Shown piece by piece: positions 18,921 to 28,333 of a stretch of DNA of 64,000 bases. Position 1 is the first letter of the stretch, and the number at the start of each line of letters is the position of its first letter. The notes beneath the pieces are model-generated. The model searched no databases, had not been told where the DNA came from, and saw only the letters and a program-made list of their open reading frames with translations. Made by a program: the position numbers and the translations under genes. The DNA comes from Neorickettsia sennetsu str. Miyayama. GTDB lineage: Bacteria; Pseudomonadota; Alphaproteobacteria; Rickettsiales; Anaplasmataceae. The stretch spans positions 682,001 through 746,000 of the forward strand of contig NC_007798.1 in the NCBI RefSeq assembly GCF_000013165.1. The letters run 5' to 3'.

Positions 18921-19742
18921 ATGTTACCAACATACGAACTTAAGAGACAACTTGTATTGTCACTTGGAGATTCTGCGCACAAAGTAGCAGGAGAAGTTCT
19001 TGAAAAGTTTTTCGGGAGAGTAGAGTCAAGATACATACGTGTCAGAACGCAAAATGCAGGCGTAATCTTAGCAGACATCTTAGCTCCTGACACCAGTACT
19101 ATCATCAAGGTCCAAATCATTTTTGAAGCGCACGCTAAACCCGTCCCGCTTGCATCAAGCGGGCAGCACTTTGGGTTCTTGTATGACACAACAGTCTCGG
19201 TAACTCCTTCAGACACATTTTCTGCATGGATTTTATCCAGGATTGCTTCACAGGAAGATGGATGCACCCCCGGAATAAAAAGTCGCTATGAGATAGCAAT
19301 AAAAAACCTTAGTGGGCTAAGGAGAAAATCACAGATTTTTGGAATTTTAGGCATCGTTTTTTGCGTGTACTTTATCATTGCAATAACTGCATCAATAGGT
19401 GCCGCTCTAACCAATAATTCTTCACTAAGAAGATACGGATTGCCAACTTTTATTGCACTCACAGCTGTGTTTGCTGCTCTATCAATCGCCTTTGCGGTTG
19501 CAACATTTTGCATGAAAAAGGAGATAAAAAAAGCAAACACCAATTTTAGTTGCGTGCGGAGCGAATTATTTGCACTCCATAACGTATCAGTAGGAGAGTT
19601 AGCACGATTGTGTAACCAGTATCTACAGGAAAAAGGGATGGAAATAGAGCTAGTCAAACCGGTCATGGAATACGAAGAACCCCTAGAGGTAACAAGTGCC
19701 TTCCCTCAAGAAAGTGGAGTGGGACACTGCAGACCCTCTTAG
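18921..19742 (+). CDS. Hypothetical two-helix membrane protein
   Basis: A 273-residue protein of unknown family. An N-terminal soluble domain of about 135 residues comes first. Two membrane helices follow (IFGILGIVFCVYFIIAITA near 138-160 and IALTAVFAALSIAFAVATF near 177-196), then a C-terminal soluble part of about 75 residues. Both soluble parts probably face the same side of the membrane, the cytoplasm by the positive-inside rule (RRKSQ before helix 1, KKEIKK after helix 2). It lies 162 bp downstream of the GspM-like gene on the same strand and could belong with it. It converges with hemH, 17 bp away. Confidence 0.65.
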   Translation: MLPTYELKRQLVLSLGDSAHKVAGEVLEKFFGRVESRYIRVRTQNAGVILADILAPDTSTIIKVQIIFEAHAKPVPLASSGQHFGFLYDTTVSVTPSDTFSAWILSRIASQEDGCTPGIKSRYEIAIKNLSGLRRKSQIFGILGIVFCVYFIIAITASIGAALTNNSSLRRYGLPTFIALTAVFAALSIAFAVATFCMKKEIKKANTNFSCVRSELFALHNVSVGELARLCNQYLQEKGMEIELVKPVMEYEEPLEVTSAFPQESGVGHCRPS

Positions 19743-19759
19743 AGCGATAAATGTAAGAA

Positions 19760-20737
19760 CTACCCAGTTTCAAACCTGCAAAAACACATCTTATGTTTCA
19801 TAGAGCACTCTGATTCAACCTTTTCACAGAAATTAAGACATAATTCAGCCAGGCAACGTATAAATTTTGGATGAGAGGAAAGAGTAGGAACTCTGAAGTA
19901 TCCTGCCCTAGCTAGTAACGCATATTCGATATCTAGTTCTACGCGTGTCTCTGAATGCTCGGAAACGAATGCTATTGGTACAACCACTATAGGTCGTTCT
20001 GAGTGAGATTGTATAGTACTCGCCGTGTCAGGACAAAGCCACTTTGCTTTACCAACTCTACTCTGATAGCACAATTCCCAGTCCAAGTTTTCTATTTTCA
20101 AGGCTGCAACTACCCTCCTTACAAATTCTTCTACTTGGAATTTATACGGATCACCAGCCTTAATAACACTCAACGGCAGGCCATGCGCTGAAAATAAAAT
20201 AATGGGTTTCCCAAAAGCACATGCCTCGGCGTAAATCGGTAGAATAGTTTCCACATGTGCCTCTATAAAGAGCTGGTTATCATAGTAACAACACACAACT
20301 TGCGTTGGAATACGCAAGACCTTTAAACACTGTTCTATTGATGACAAAGAAGTAGTGGTGGAAAATTGAGGATAAAGTGGTAACAGAATAGCCTTTGCAA
20401 ATTCTCCTCCATTGATTCTGGTTGCGCTTTGCTGAATAAACGGGTGCCAATGCCGCATAGCAACAAAAACCTCATATTGGGGACCAAGTAAGTCCCCAAG
20501 AAGCTTCGCCTGCATATTTGTCTCAGGCAATATCGACGACTTACCACCCATCTTGCTATATATCTTGCAAGCTTCGCGAAATCTCTTACGGGAAATCCAC
20601 CAAGCAAGACAAAACCTGAACGGGTTGGGCAAATTAATGATCCTACGATCACAAAAGAGATTAAACAAAAAGGGCCGCACAGCATCAAGGGAGTCGGGAC
20701 CCCCAAGATTAAGCAAGACCACAGCTACTTTACTCAT
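19760..20737 (-). CDS. hemH: Ferrochelatase
   Basis: The 325-residue product matches typical bacterial ferrochelatases. The start VAVVLLNLGGPDSLDAVRPF is the family signature, and MGGKSSILPETNMQAKLL and LLPLYPQFSTTTSLSS follow. The catalytic histidine region is ILFSAHGLPLSVIKAGDPY, and a C-terminal PIAFVSEHSETRVELDIEY carries the second conserved His/Glu group. It inserts ferrous iron into protoporphyrin IX at the inner membrane, the last step of heme synthesis. With hemA (51470) and ccmE (52990) it shows an active heme pathway. Confidence 0.96.
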   Translation of the reverse strand: MSKVAVVLLNLGGPDSLDAVRPFLFNLFCDRRIINLPNPFRFCLAWWISRKRFREACKIYSKMGGKSSILPETNMQAKLLGDLLGPQYEVFVAMRHWHPFIQQSATRINGGEFAKAILLPLYPQFSTTTSLSSIEQCLKVLRIPTQVVCCYYDNQLFIEAHVETILPIYAEACAFGKPIILFSAHGLPLSVIKAGDPYKFQVEEFVRRVVAALKIENLDWELCYQSRVGKAKWLCPDTASTIQSHSERPIVVVPIAFVSEHSETRVELDIEYALLARAGYFRVPTLSSHPKFIRCLAELCLNFCEKVESECSMKHKMCFCRFETG

Positions 20738-20872
20738 ACAGTACCCTTAAATTCAAATCTAGCACAGTACAACACTAACGGCTGGACCCGACACCACCGA
20801 TCACACGCCCAACAATAAGTGGCCGCAAGGAGGAATAGTCTCACACAAACTAATGGCAGGAAAGGAAAACCA

Positions 20873-21817
20873 TCATGCGCAGCTCGAGCACCTTCCTTCA
20901 GCTTCTTGAAGCACCTCCGCGCTCTCTAATTGGCACCCAGGCTCTCTTTCTCCTGTGCGACGCCCTTCACCAGGCATACCCAAGACTCTTCGCACAACAG
21001 CACCAAAGCCCGCGCCAATGCCTCTTTGCATACCCTCTGGTAAAACGCAGGTAACTGGCTCGATCAGTTGATAAAAACTATATATTGCTTGGCACACAAC
21101 ATCACGAGAACCACCAAAAGGATATTCTCGCCCGTTACGAGTACATAAAGCAAGACTATCAATGATAACAGCAATAGGTAATTCAATAATGTTCAGTGCA
21201 AGCATCGCAACCCAAAACGGCACAGAAAGCAATGCACCAAGACAGTGCAAGGCTTTTTCCCCAGGAGTAACAACCGGACAACTATGCTCTTCCGGCTCAG
21301 GAACATGCCTATCGAACGCAAAAAATCTTGACAACCTCATGCCAGGAACAAGCTTACACAACATGTTCCTGCTTTCCACATGACCAGGAATGTTAAAGTG
21401 CATGCCATAACCACCCATCCTGTTAAAGGATTGATCATAGTCATAGTCCGCACAACAGTCCCTACGCCTATCAAGTACCCTAAGCAAGGTGCAGATCAGC
21501 ATCATGAGCGCCATACAAATTACCACTGCGGTCGCTACTCTCGCCCACGGATTAGTGATAGCCTTCTTGAAGGCGAGACGCTCTAGCAAGACACATATAA
21601 CGCCCATACACACCAACACTTCCAGCGTTGGGACGAAATTGTTATACATTGCATAGAGTCCCTCACGTTTTTTTTGAGGTCCTGATCCACCTCCAGGCAC
21701 GGCAGATCTGATAACAGCACCATTACTCGCAACAATGGCACCGATGAAGAAATTGGTTATTCCCCTAAAGCCGCACAAAATGGACTTTTGCAGCATCTTA
21801 ATATTTACTTTTTGCAT
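20873..21817 (-). CDS. Hypothetical cysteine-rich multi-helix membrane protein
   Basis: About 314 residues, with no family recognised. Hydrophobic segments lie near the N-terminus (CGFRGITNFFIGAIVASNGA), then LEVLVCMGVICVLL, ATAVVICMALMMLICTLL and a longer hydrophobic stretch ALLSVPFWVAMLALNIIELP. Between and after them are soluble stretches with several cysteines, including RRRDCCADYDYDQS and a final RCSSCA. The frame opens at a TTG (21850); ATG at 21817 seems a better start, though neither has a clear Shine-Dalgarno. The gene stands alone between hemH and rpsT, on their strand. It is probably a lineage-specific membrane protein. Confidence 0.6.
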   Translation of the reverse strand: MQKVNIKMLQKSILCGFRGITNFFIGAIVASNGAVIRSAVPGGGSGPQKKREGLYAMYNNFVPTLEVLVCMGVICVLLERLAFKKAITNPWARVATAVVICMALMMLICTLLRVLDRRRDCCADYDYDQSFNRMGGYGMHFNIPGHVESRNMLCKLVPGMRLSRFFAFDRHVPEPEEHSCPVVTPGEKALHCLGALLSVPFWVAMLALNIIELPIAVIIDSLALCTRNGREYPFGGSRDVVCQAIYSFYQLIEPVTCVLPEGMQRGIGAGFGAVVRRVLGMPGEGRRTGEREPGCQLESAEVLQEAEGRCSSCA

Positions 21818-21921
21818 GAGATAAACAGAAAAAATAGAAAAACCACTCAACTAAAAGCACAACCAACGGACCTCTCCAACAAAATTAGGAGACAGCTAGC
21901 ACATCACACAACGACCCAAGG

Positions 21922-22185
21922 TTAAGCCATTTTCTTTATATGGCCAGAAAGTCTACTAACAATCCGGGCGGCCCTGTTCTTATGTAGAACACCCTTCGTA
22001 ACACCCCTGTGAATCTCCGGCTGGGCAACCCGCAACGCCTCAGCAGCAGCCGATTTAGGACCAACAGCGATCGCCTTTCTTACCTTCCTCACAAAAGTCC
22101 TTATACGGCTCATACGCATCTTGTTGACCAAAGTCCTTCGCTTGATCTTGCGAACCATCTTTTTCGCGCTAGCAGTGTTTGCCAT
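21922..22185 (-). CDS. rpsT: 30S ribosomal protein S20
   Basis: This 87-residue, strongly basic, helical protein begins MANTASAKKMVRKIKRRT and has the S20 pattern through AAAEALRVAQPEIHRGVTKG to a C-terminal HKNRAARIVSRLS. AGAGGA lies just before the ATG. It binds 16S rRNA early in 30S assembly. Confidence 0.96.
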   Translation of the reverse strand: MANTASAKKMVRKIKRRTLVNKMRMSRIRTFVRKVRKAIAVGPKSAAAEALRVAQPEIHRGVTKGVLHKNRAARIVSRLSGHIKKMA

Positions 22186-22639
22186 TCCTCTACATCATTT
22201 ATTTTGTACTCTAATGCCGACAAGACAACTGATTGATATCAACCGCAAGCCTGCAGCTGCCATGGTACAACACCTATAACGGTATTTCAATAATCTTGTT
22301 TCTGATACAACAGTCAGCAGTCATATAACCTTTACCTTTGATAAGCGCTTCCTAGCATCAGCAATTGATGTTATAACCGGCTTCATTTGTACTCAACAGC
22401 AATTTTTTCTACGTAAAAAATTGGTCAGAAACGCAAAAAGCTCTTTTCACTGATGGACAAATCAGTTGAGCGACTTCCCAAAAAGGCCCTAATACAAACA
22501 TTGACTAGCAAAATTGCTAACGCTCCACCGTATGACTACAAATGTGTAAACTCGCATGTACAAATACTCGACTATGGATCGTGTAGAAAATCGAATACTG
22601 TGTTACATGTACCAAAATGGATGCAGAAAGCTATAAAGA
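22186..22639. other. Intergenic region before pyrF with an AT-rich inverted repeat
   Basis: 454 bp without a convincing gene. The one notable element is a perfect inverted repeat, CAATTTTTT at 22400-22408 and AAAAAATTG at 22415-22423 around a six-base loop. It could be a terminator-like or regulatory structure. A 72-codon frame at 22453-22671 runs into pyrF in another phase and is not supported. Confidence 0.5.
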
Positions 22640-23326
22640 GTGAAACCAAAAATCATCTGTGCAGTGGATAATCCTGATTTTGGATATTCATACTCACTAG
22701 TGAGCAGCATATTGGAATACGTGCATGTCATAAAACTTGGGTTAGAGTTCTTTTCTTCATGCGGTATTGCAGGTATTGAGAAAGTTGCTGCTCTTGGGCT
22801 GCCAATTTTTCTGGACCTCAAATTGCACGATATTCCCAATACAGTTGCTAGGACTATCAGCGTTATCAAACAGATTGAACGTGTTGAGTTCCTTACCGTC
22901 CATATCACTGGTGGTATGGAAATGCTTGCAGCTGCTAAGGAAGCACTTCAAGGTACTAAGATACTCTTAATTGGGGTCTCTGTTCTGACAAGCCTCGTAC
23001 AAAAGGATCTGGAAAATAACGGTATTGAGATTCCCCTGCTAGAATACGTAAAAAAACTGTCTGTATTTGCAAAAAAATGCTGTCTAGACGGTGTCGTATG
23101 CTCAAACCAAGAAGCTCCCACGGTGCGAGATGCTTGTGGAGAGGAATTCATAATCGTCACGCCAGGAATTGCAAGTAAATACTCTGATGATCAAAAAAGG
23201 GTCTCTCAAATTTCAGCACTAAAAAACAGCGTTTCCGATTATGTAGTCATTGGGAGGGCTATAACACGTGCATCAGATCCGGTAAAAGCAACCAAGGAAA
23301 TAATTTCTTCACTCACAAGGGAATAG
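22640..23326 (+). CDS. pyrF: Orotidine 5'-phosphate decarboxylase
   Basis: This 228-residue TIM-barrel enzyme of pyrimidine synthesis converts OMP to UMP. The conserved parts are IICAVDNPD at the start, HVIKLGLEFF, the catalytic FLDLKLHDIPNTVA (the DxKxxD active-site box), LTVHITGGMEML, and the phosphate-binding end FIIVTPGIAS with VVIGRAIT. The start is GTG with only a weak AAAG upstream. It is not linked to other pyr genes here. Confidence 0.95.
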   Translation: MKPKIICAVDNPDFGYSYSLVSSILEYVHVIKLGLEFFSSCGIAGIEKVAALGLPIFLDLKLHDIPNTVARTISVIKQIERVEFLTVHITGGMEMLAAAKEALQGTKILLIGVSVLTSLVQKDLENNGIEIPLLEYVKKLSVFAKKCCLDGVVCSNQEAPTVRDACGEEFIIVTPGIASKYSDDQKRVSQISALKNSVSDYVVIGRAITRASDPVKATKEIISSLTRE

Positions 23327-23370
23327 GCTGCCACAATATATTCAATGTGCACCGGTCAGAAGCACCGAAA

Positions 23371-24093
23371 CTATTTCTCGTCAGTGCTCCTATGTTTTTG
23401 CGCAACATTGCACAGTTGCACAATCAGTGAGAAAGCAAATGCGAAGTATAAGTAGGACTTCTCGAACTCGATATGCAACCCTTCCAAGAACAAAAGAGCA
23501 CCTATAGATACAACGAATACAAGCGCAAGTGTTTTTAATTCTGGAAAGCGTTCTATCCATTTAGATACAGAGCCTGCCATGACAATCATAAAAATGATCG
23601 TTAAAGTGAAAGCCAACCCTATAAGAAAAGTATTCTTGGTAATCGCAACTGCTGTAAGAATAGAATCTACTGAAAAAACGAGATCTATAAATGCAACGTA
23701 ACACACAGCAAGAAAACCATTTTTTGCTTCGTAGTGAATATCTTCCAGACTAACACATTGCACAAGTTCTCTTATACCTTTAAACAGGAGAAACGCCCCA
23801 CCAGCGAGAAAAATTATATCCTGCAATGAAAGTGAGTAGCACACCGGCTCTTTAAGCGCTAGAACAAACGAGACGCAGAGGAGCATAACCAGACGTAGTA
23901 AAAGGGCAAGTCCGAGCCCAATATACCTTATAATGCACCCATTACGCATTTTACCTGTGATAATTGCGATGAACACGATGTTATCTACGCCAAGCACTAT
24001 CTCAAGAAATAAAAGGACTACTAAGACGCCCAGCTCAGAAAACACCTTGACAATCAAACCAAAAATCACGAAAATCCGCCGCCCACACGCCAA
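23371..24093 (-). CDS. TerC family integral membrane protein
   Basis: About 240 residues with seven or so membrane helices. The TerC signatures are LFLEIVLGVDNIVFIAII near residues 27-44 and, in the second half, VAFIDLVFSVDSILTAVAI; the two Asp-containing helices are thought to bind metal. TerC proteins export metal ions such as manganese and can help metalate exported proteins. The start is unclear: a TTG at 24093 opens the frame, and later GTG or TTG codons before the first helix are possible. It converges with pyrF. Confidence 0.85.
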   Translation of the reverse strand: MACGRRIFVIFGLIVKVFSELGVLVVLLFLEIVLGVDNIVFIAIITGKMRNGCIIRYIGLGLALLLRLVMLLCVSFVLALKEPVCYSLSLQDIIFLAGGAFLLFKGIRELVQCVSLEDIHYEAKNGFLAVCYVAFIDLVFSVDSILTAVAITKNTFLIGLAFTLTIIFMIVMAGSVSKWIERFPELKTLALVFVVSIGALLFLEGLHIEFEKSYLYFAFAFSLIVQLCNVAQKHRSTDEK

Positions 24094-24522
24094 AGGCTAA
24101 AACTACTTAAGCAACAAATCAGACCACTATACTCTAGCAGATGGTACAAAGCGCTATCAAGATACCAAGGCTGATATAATACCTAAATTCAAAAGCACCT
24201 AATTTCATACTGATTTTTCCACAGATTTGCTTTTTTTGTCAGATAAATCTGAAAAAATTATTACGCAGCACTATATTCTTATTACATAATACCATACCTG
24301 TATCTAGAGAGAGCAGGATTGATAAAACACCGACGGTACCAGACACGGACAAAGCATAATTTGCGTCTACCTCAAAGAAAAGAATACGAAACATAATGTA
24401 GGTATCACACATTGCAAAACCCCACACGCTACTTGTAGGTTAGGAAAACGCAAAGCACAGATAAGGTTGATATTATTATATTTATTTTGATAATTTATTA
24501 TTACACCTTTTAAACTGCCTTA
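24094..24522. other. Intergenic region between divergent terC and pccB
   Basis: 429 bp, very AT-rich near its right end (24470-24510). It carries promoters for terC on one side and pccB on the other and a terminator-like hairpin at 24231-24257. I see no supported gene. Confidence 0.5.
24231..24257. terminator. Weak bidirectional terminator-like hairpin
   Basis: A six-base stem TCAGAT/ATCTGA is flanked by a run of seven T on the left and six A on the right, the form expected of a small bidirectional intrinsic terminator. The stem is short and AT-rich, and no gene ends nearby, so support is limited. Confidence 0.3.
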
Positions 24523-24552
24523 TTGACCGTAAATAGATCAATTAGGTATAAT
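24523..24552 (+). promoter_or_regulatory. Sigma70-type promoter of pccB
   Basis: TTGACC (24523-24528), an 18-base spacer and a perfect TATAAT (24547-24552). Transcription would start near 24559, only about 20 bases before the ATG at 24580, so the longer open frame that begins inside the promoter is not translated. Confidence 0.65.
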
Positions 24553-24579
24553 ACAACCTGTCTGTCAGGCACCTTTAGC

Positions 24580-26079
24580 ATGCAAAAGTCTCTTCAGCTT
24601 TCCCTAGATGAGTCAACAAAAGCACAAGCTACAACTTCCAAACTTACTGCCCGTGAAAGATTGGAAATCCTGTTCGATGATGGGAAATTTGTGGAGATTG
24701 ATAGCCTAGTTCGCCACAGGTGTACCAATTTCGGACTCGAAAAAAAATCTGTGGATGGAGATGGTGTAATTGCAGCACATGGTCAAATCAATGGGAGAAG
24801 TGTCTTTGCGTATTCACAGGATTTTTCAGTGTTTGGCGGGTCACTCAGTGAAAGGAATGCTGCGAAGATCTGCAAAATCATGGACCTTGCAGCCAAGACT
24901 CGTGCCCCTATCATCGGGATAAATGACTCTGGCGGTGCAAGGATACAAGAAGGTGTTGACTCCTTAGGTGGATACGGAGAGATATTCTTGCGCAATGTCC
25001 GACTCTCCGGTGTTGTGCCACAAATTTCACTGATTATGGGGCCATGTGCTGGTGGTGCTGTGTACTCACCCGCATTGACCGACTTTATTTTCATGGTTAA
25101 AGAGACGAGCTATATGTTCGTTACCGGACCAAAAGTCGTAAAGACTGTTCTCAAGGAAGATCTTACACAAAATGAGCTTGGTGGTTCCGAGATACACACG
25201 AAAAAATCAGGCGTATGCGACAGAGCATTTGAAAATTCTGTTGAGCTGCTTATTGCGGTGAGAAATTTTCTTGATTTTCTACCGCAAAACAACACCGAAA
25301 CCCCACGTCAGAGAGAGTGCACCGACCCCGTCTGCAGGCAGATCGAATGGCTAGATCGTGCTACTCCGGTAGTATCAAACTTACCGTATGATATGAGCAA
25401 TATCATAAGGGCAATAGTCGATGATGGGGAGTTCTTTGAACTTTCGCCTGATTTTGCAAAAAACGTATTGACTGGTTTTGCTCATATTGGCGGGATTCGT
25501 ATAGGTATCGTTGCAAACCAACCATCTGTTCTAGCAGGTTGCCTTGATATCAATTCTTCCAGGAAAGCAGCGCGCTTTGTTCGTTTCTGTGATGCCTTTA
25601 ACATCCCGATCCTTACGCTCGTCGATGTACCAGGTTTCTTGCCTGGATCTTCTCAGGAGCAAAATGCCATTATAAAACACGGAGCAAAATTGCTTTATGC
25701 ATATGCCGAAGCAACGGTCCCAAAAGTGACACTCATCATAAAAAAAGCTTATGGTGGTGCCTACATAGTGATGGGATCGAAACATCTTGGTGGAGACGTG
25801 AACTTTTCATGGCCGAATGCAGAAGTTGCTGTGATGGGGCCGGAAGCAGCTGTAGAAATCGTATTTAGGCGAGAAATCGATACACCAAACAAAATCGCGG
25901 AATTAGCAGCAGATTACAGAACACAGATTGCAAATCCAAGAGTACCCGCTGCACGTGGATATTTGGACGATATAATCAAACCTTCGGATAGCAGAAAAAA
26001 AATAGTAGAAGCCTTCAGAATGCTGGCTAGCAAGACGATGGAAAAACCATGGAAAAAACACGACAACCTTCCACTCTAG
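24580..26079 (+). CDS. pccB: Propionyl-CoA carboxylase, carboxyltransferase (beta) subunit
   Basis: About 499 residues with both halves of the crotonase-like carboxyltransferase fold. Visible motifs include LTARERLEILFDDG near the start, AHGQINGRSVFAYSQDFSVFGGSL, the oxyanion-hole glycines in GPCAGGAVYSPALTDF, and in the C-terminal half LTLVDVPGFLPGSSQE and KAYGGAYIVMGSK. It moves the carboxyl group from biotin to propionyl-CoA to make methylmalonyl-CoA. The alpha subunit gene is 17 kb away at 43044, not adjacent. The start at 24580 is fixed by the promoter that overlaps the longer open frame. Confidence 0.95.
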   Translation: MQKSLQLSLDESTKAQATTSKLTARERLEILFDDGKFVEIDSLVRHRCTNFGLEKKSVDGDGVIAAHGQINGRSVFAYSQDFSVFGGSLSERNAAKICKIMDLAAKTRAPIIGINDSGGARIQEGVDSLGGYGEIFLRNVRLSGVVPQISLIMGPCAGGAVYSPALTDFIFMVKETSYMFVTGPKVVKTVLKEDLTQNELGGSEIHTKKSGVCDRAFENSVELLIAVRNFLDFLPQNNTETPRQRECTDPVCRQIEWLDRATPVVSNLPYDMSNIIRAIVDDGEFFELSPDFAKNVLTGFAHIGGIRIGIVANQPSVLAGCLDINSSRKAARFVRFCDAFNIPILTLVDVPGFLPGSSQEQNAIIKHGAKLLYAYAEATVPKVTLIIKKAYGGAYIVMGSKHLGGDVNFSWPNAEVAVMGPEAAVEIVFRREIDTPNKIAELAADYRTQIANPRVPAARGYLDDIIKPSDSRKKIVEAFRMLASKTMEKPWKKHDNLPL

Positions 26080-26192
26080 CCAGCACCATAGGTCAAACGA
26101 ACCGATGAAGTTATGACAGACCGTAACGTCTGTATGAAACCCGAATTATACTCTAGTTAGTTTTTATGTGATAGCATTGCGTAGAATCGTCT

Positions 26193-26750
26193 GTGCTGCC
26201 TATGCGTCTGCCTTTCTTATTACTTGCCATTCTAGTTCTAAGTGCGGAATTTACTACTGCAAATCCTATCATGGAATACTTTTTAACAATGAGTTATGTG
26301 GAGGGTGGTATGGAGCCTTGCGCGTCCGTTGTTGAACGACTTGGTGACTCCAATAGAAGGACACAGTTTTTACGTGTGCTTGCACCTACCCTTGCAGCCA
26401 TACAATCAGTGGGAAAAAATTCTATAGACACTGAACAGGTGACTAGGATACTTGAAAGGGCTGTTCTCTATTGCAACGCTTGTCCCTCTGCAACCTTTGG
26501 CGTGGCTCTGATTAATGCTGCGAGAAATACTGATTCAACAAGATGGTGCAAGGGTCAAGCTGAAAATAGACTCCATCGAAGCGCGAATAGCCCTAGTACT
26601 AGCACAACCTCACTCTCAAATAGAATTAGCAAGAGAAGTGATACCCAAAGACAGCGCTACGATAATAACGGCAATAATCCGAACAACAGACGCTCTAATC
26701 GTTCTAAAAATGGCTCAGACAGAAACGATGATGTGAAAATCATTGAATAA
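26193..26750 (+). CDS. Orphan secreted protein with basic, Asn/Ser-rich tail
   Basis: A 185-residue protein of no known family. It begins with a signal peptide (MRLPFLLLAILVLSAEF, cleavage probably after TTA), followed by a helical domain of about 100 residues with five cysteines. It ends with about 70 residues rich in Ser, Asn and Arg (for example RYDNNGNNPNNRRSNRSK), probably disordered and strongly basic before an acidic end. Start at GTG (26193) or ATG three codons later. It lies between pccB and the TolC-like gene, on their strand but with its own spacer. Secretion to the periplasm or beyond is supported; function is not known. Confidence 0.6.
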   Translation: MLPMRLPFLLLAILVLSAEFTTANPIMEYFLTMSYVEGGMEPCASVVERLGDSNRRTQFLRVLAPTLAAIQSVGKNSIDTEQVTRILERAVLYCNACPSATFGVALINAARNTDSTRWCKGQAENRLHRSANSPSTSTTSLSNRISKRSDTQRQRYDNNGNNPNNRRSNRSKNGSDRNDDVKIIE

Positions 26751-26927
26751 CACGCTAGTCTCACTTCGGAAGCATGAATATGGATATCCATGTTTGTTGC
26801 CTTGGAAGTAAGCTAAAAGGGCTTCTCGTAGTATTCAAATTCTGAAAGCATCACAGATTCTCGTGATGATATTTTGAAATGTAGGTTTATAGGTGCTACC
26901 ATTGCACTTTGTCCCTTGCATGCGAAA

Positions 26928-28238
26928 ATGCGCTTTTTGATTCTCTTGCTGTTGTGGTTTACATCTGTGGATTTTGCATACTCTTACAGCCTGGAAGATG
27001 CATTTCACGACACCCTGCTCAATAATGATACAGTAAAATCGTTATCCCAACAGCACGAGCTAGCATTTCTGGGAAGAAGAATGGCTGTTTCAGAACTCCT
27101 TCCAACAGCCTCACTTGGATTACTACATGATTTTGACAGAGAGTTTTGGGCACCCGTAGGAAGCGCTAAAACAAATCCTGTAATCTGGCTGACTGTGACA
27201 CAGAGTATTAGTAATCCCTTTGCACCACTGTCTAAGTTATTCCTAGCAAAACATGAGTATCTCAATGCGACCTTCCTATACGCCGATGCTATCCACAATG
27301 TTATGTTGCATGTCATGCATGCCTACCTGGAAGCAATCAAAACTGAAGAGGTTCTTGCACTGCACAAAGAAACCGTGCGCGCACTGGAGATAAATCTAGA
27401 TGCAGTGCAAAAGTCGTTGAAATTGGGCGAAAGTACAAAGGGAGAGCTAGCATATGCAAAAGCCAAACTCTTATCGGCACGATCTCAGTTTCTGGAAAGT
27501 AAAAGTAAAGCCGAAAGTAGTAGAGCTTCTCTCTGCCACCTAGTTGGAAGAAAAAGCATACAAACAAAGCTCGAAGACCCTATCTTGAAGGTGGAATATC
27601 TGCCACAGACTCTACAGGAGTGTGTTATTCTTGCATTTGCAAATAACGCTCCTATAAAAGCGGCAAGGAACGCCATAGAATCGGCAAAATTGAAAATAGT
27701 AGAAAGTGTGGGAAGGTGGCTTCCTGCAATGAGCCTCGAGGCAAAATTACATTATGTGCCCGCTAAAAAAAGCATATCTGGTGGGTTTCGTAATATTAGT
27801 ACACAAACAACAATGAGTATCAGTCTACCGCTCTTCACAGGAGGCAGAGACACTCTAGCCGTAGCAATGGCGTATGAAGACAAGTCTCTTAAGGAACACG
27901 AATATCACGCAAAAAGTAAACTTCTAGAGGAAGAAGTACGAAATACATGGAATGATTACCACAATGCCTTACTTTTCGCCTCTGCATTAAAAGAACTTGT
28001 CAAAGCAAGCAATATTGCCGTTGATAGTATCAGACAAGAAGCACATCTTAATCTTAAAAGCAATCTAAACGTGATAGATGCTGAGTTGGAGTTACTAAAG
28101 TTCAAGACGCAACTCAGGCAGGCAGAAGCCGCAAAGGTAGGTGCATTTTACAAACTTCTTTTTATGATATACGGAAACGAGACACTAGACATGTTGCTTA
28201 GGGAAGATTTCAACGCATCCACACAACAAAAATCATGA
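26928..28238 (+). CDS. tolC: TolC-family outer membrane efflux protein
   Basis: About 436 residues from the ATG at 26928, which directly precedes a signal peptide (MRFLILLLLWFTSVDFAYS). The mature protein has the two-fold TolC repeat: long amphipathic helices such as KETVRALEINLDAVQKSLKL, with GESTKGELAYAKAKLLSAR in the first half, and SIRQEAHLNLKSNLNVIDA in the second. Trimers form a beta-barrel and helical tunnel through the outer membrane for type I secretion or drug efflux. The inner-membrane partners are not in the window. A longer frame begins at TTG 26874, but the signal peptide argues for the later ATG. Confidence 0.9.
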   Translation: MRFLILLLLWFTSVDFAYSYSLEDAFHDTLLNNDTVKSLSQQHELAFLGRRMAVSELLPTASLGLLHDFDREFWAPVGSAKTNPVIWLTVTQSISNPFAPLSKLFLAKHEYLNATFLYADAIHNVMLHVMHAYLEAIKTEEVLALHKETVRALEINLDAVQKSLKLGESTKGELAYAKAKLLSARSQFLESKSKAESSRASLCHLVGRKSIQTKLEDPILKVEYLPQTLQECVILAFANNAPIKAARNAIESAKLKIVESVGRWLPAMSLEAKLHYVPAKKSISGGFRNISTQTTMSISLPLFTGGRDTLAVAMAYEDKSLKEHEYHAKSKLLEEEVRNTWNDYHNALLFASALKELVKASNIAVDSIRQEAHLNLKSNLNVIDAELELLKFKTQLRQAEAAKVGAFYKLLFMIYGNETLDMLLREDFNASTQQKS

Positions 28239-28286
28239 CTTCCGTAAAAGTAGATCCGGTCTCACTTTATCAAACGCACTAGTCTT

Positions 28287-28317
28287 AATGTATTCTAAGA
28301 TAGTCCGCTTTGATGCC
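28287..28317 (-). repeat. Degenerate copy of the ispG 3' end
   Basis: 25 of 31 bases match 28361-28391, the stretch encoding the C-terminal ESKRIILEYI of IspG, and it sits 17 bp beyond the ispG stop in the same orientation. It looks like a leftover of a small tandem duplication of the gene end. Confidence 0.6.
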
Positions 28318-28333
28318 CAACGAGGTCCTTCAC

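Noticed and set aside
22453-22671. A 72-codon frame before pyrF
   Set aside because: It overlaps the pyrF start in another phase, has no Shine-Dalgarno and no recognisable motif; kept only as a remote possibility.
24239-24427. A 62-codon minus-strand frame
   Set aside because: It covers a terminator-like hairpin in an AT-rich gap and has no supporting signal.
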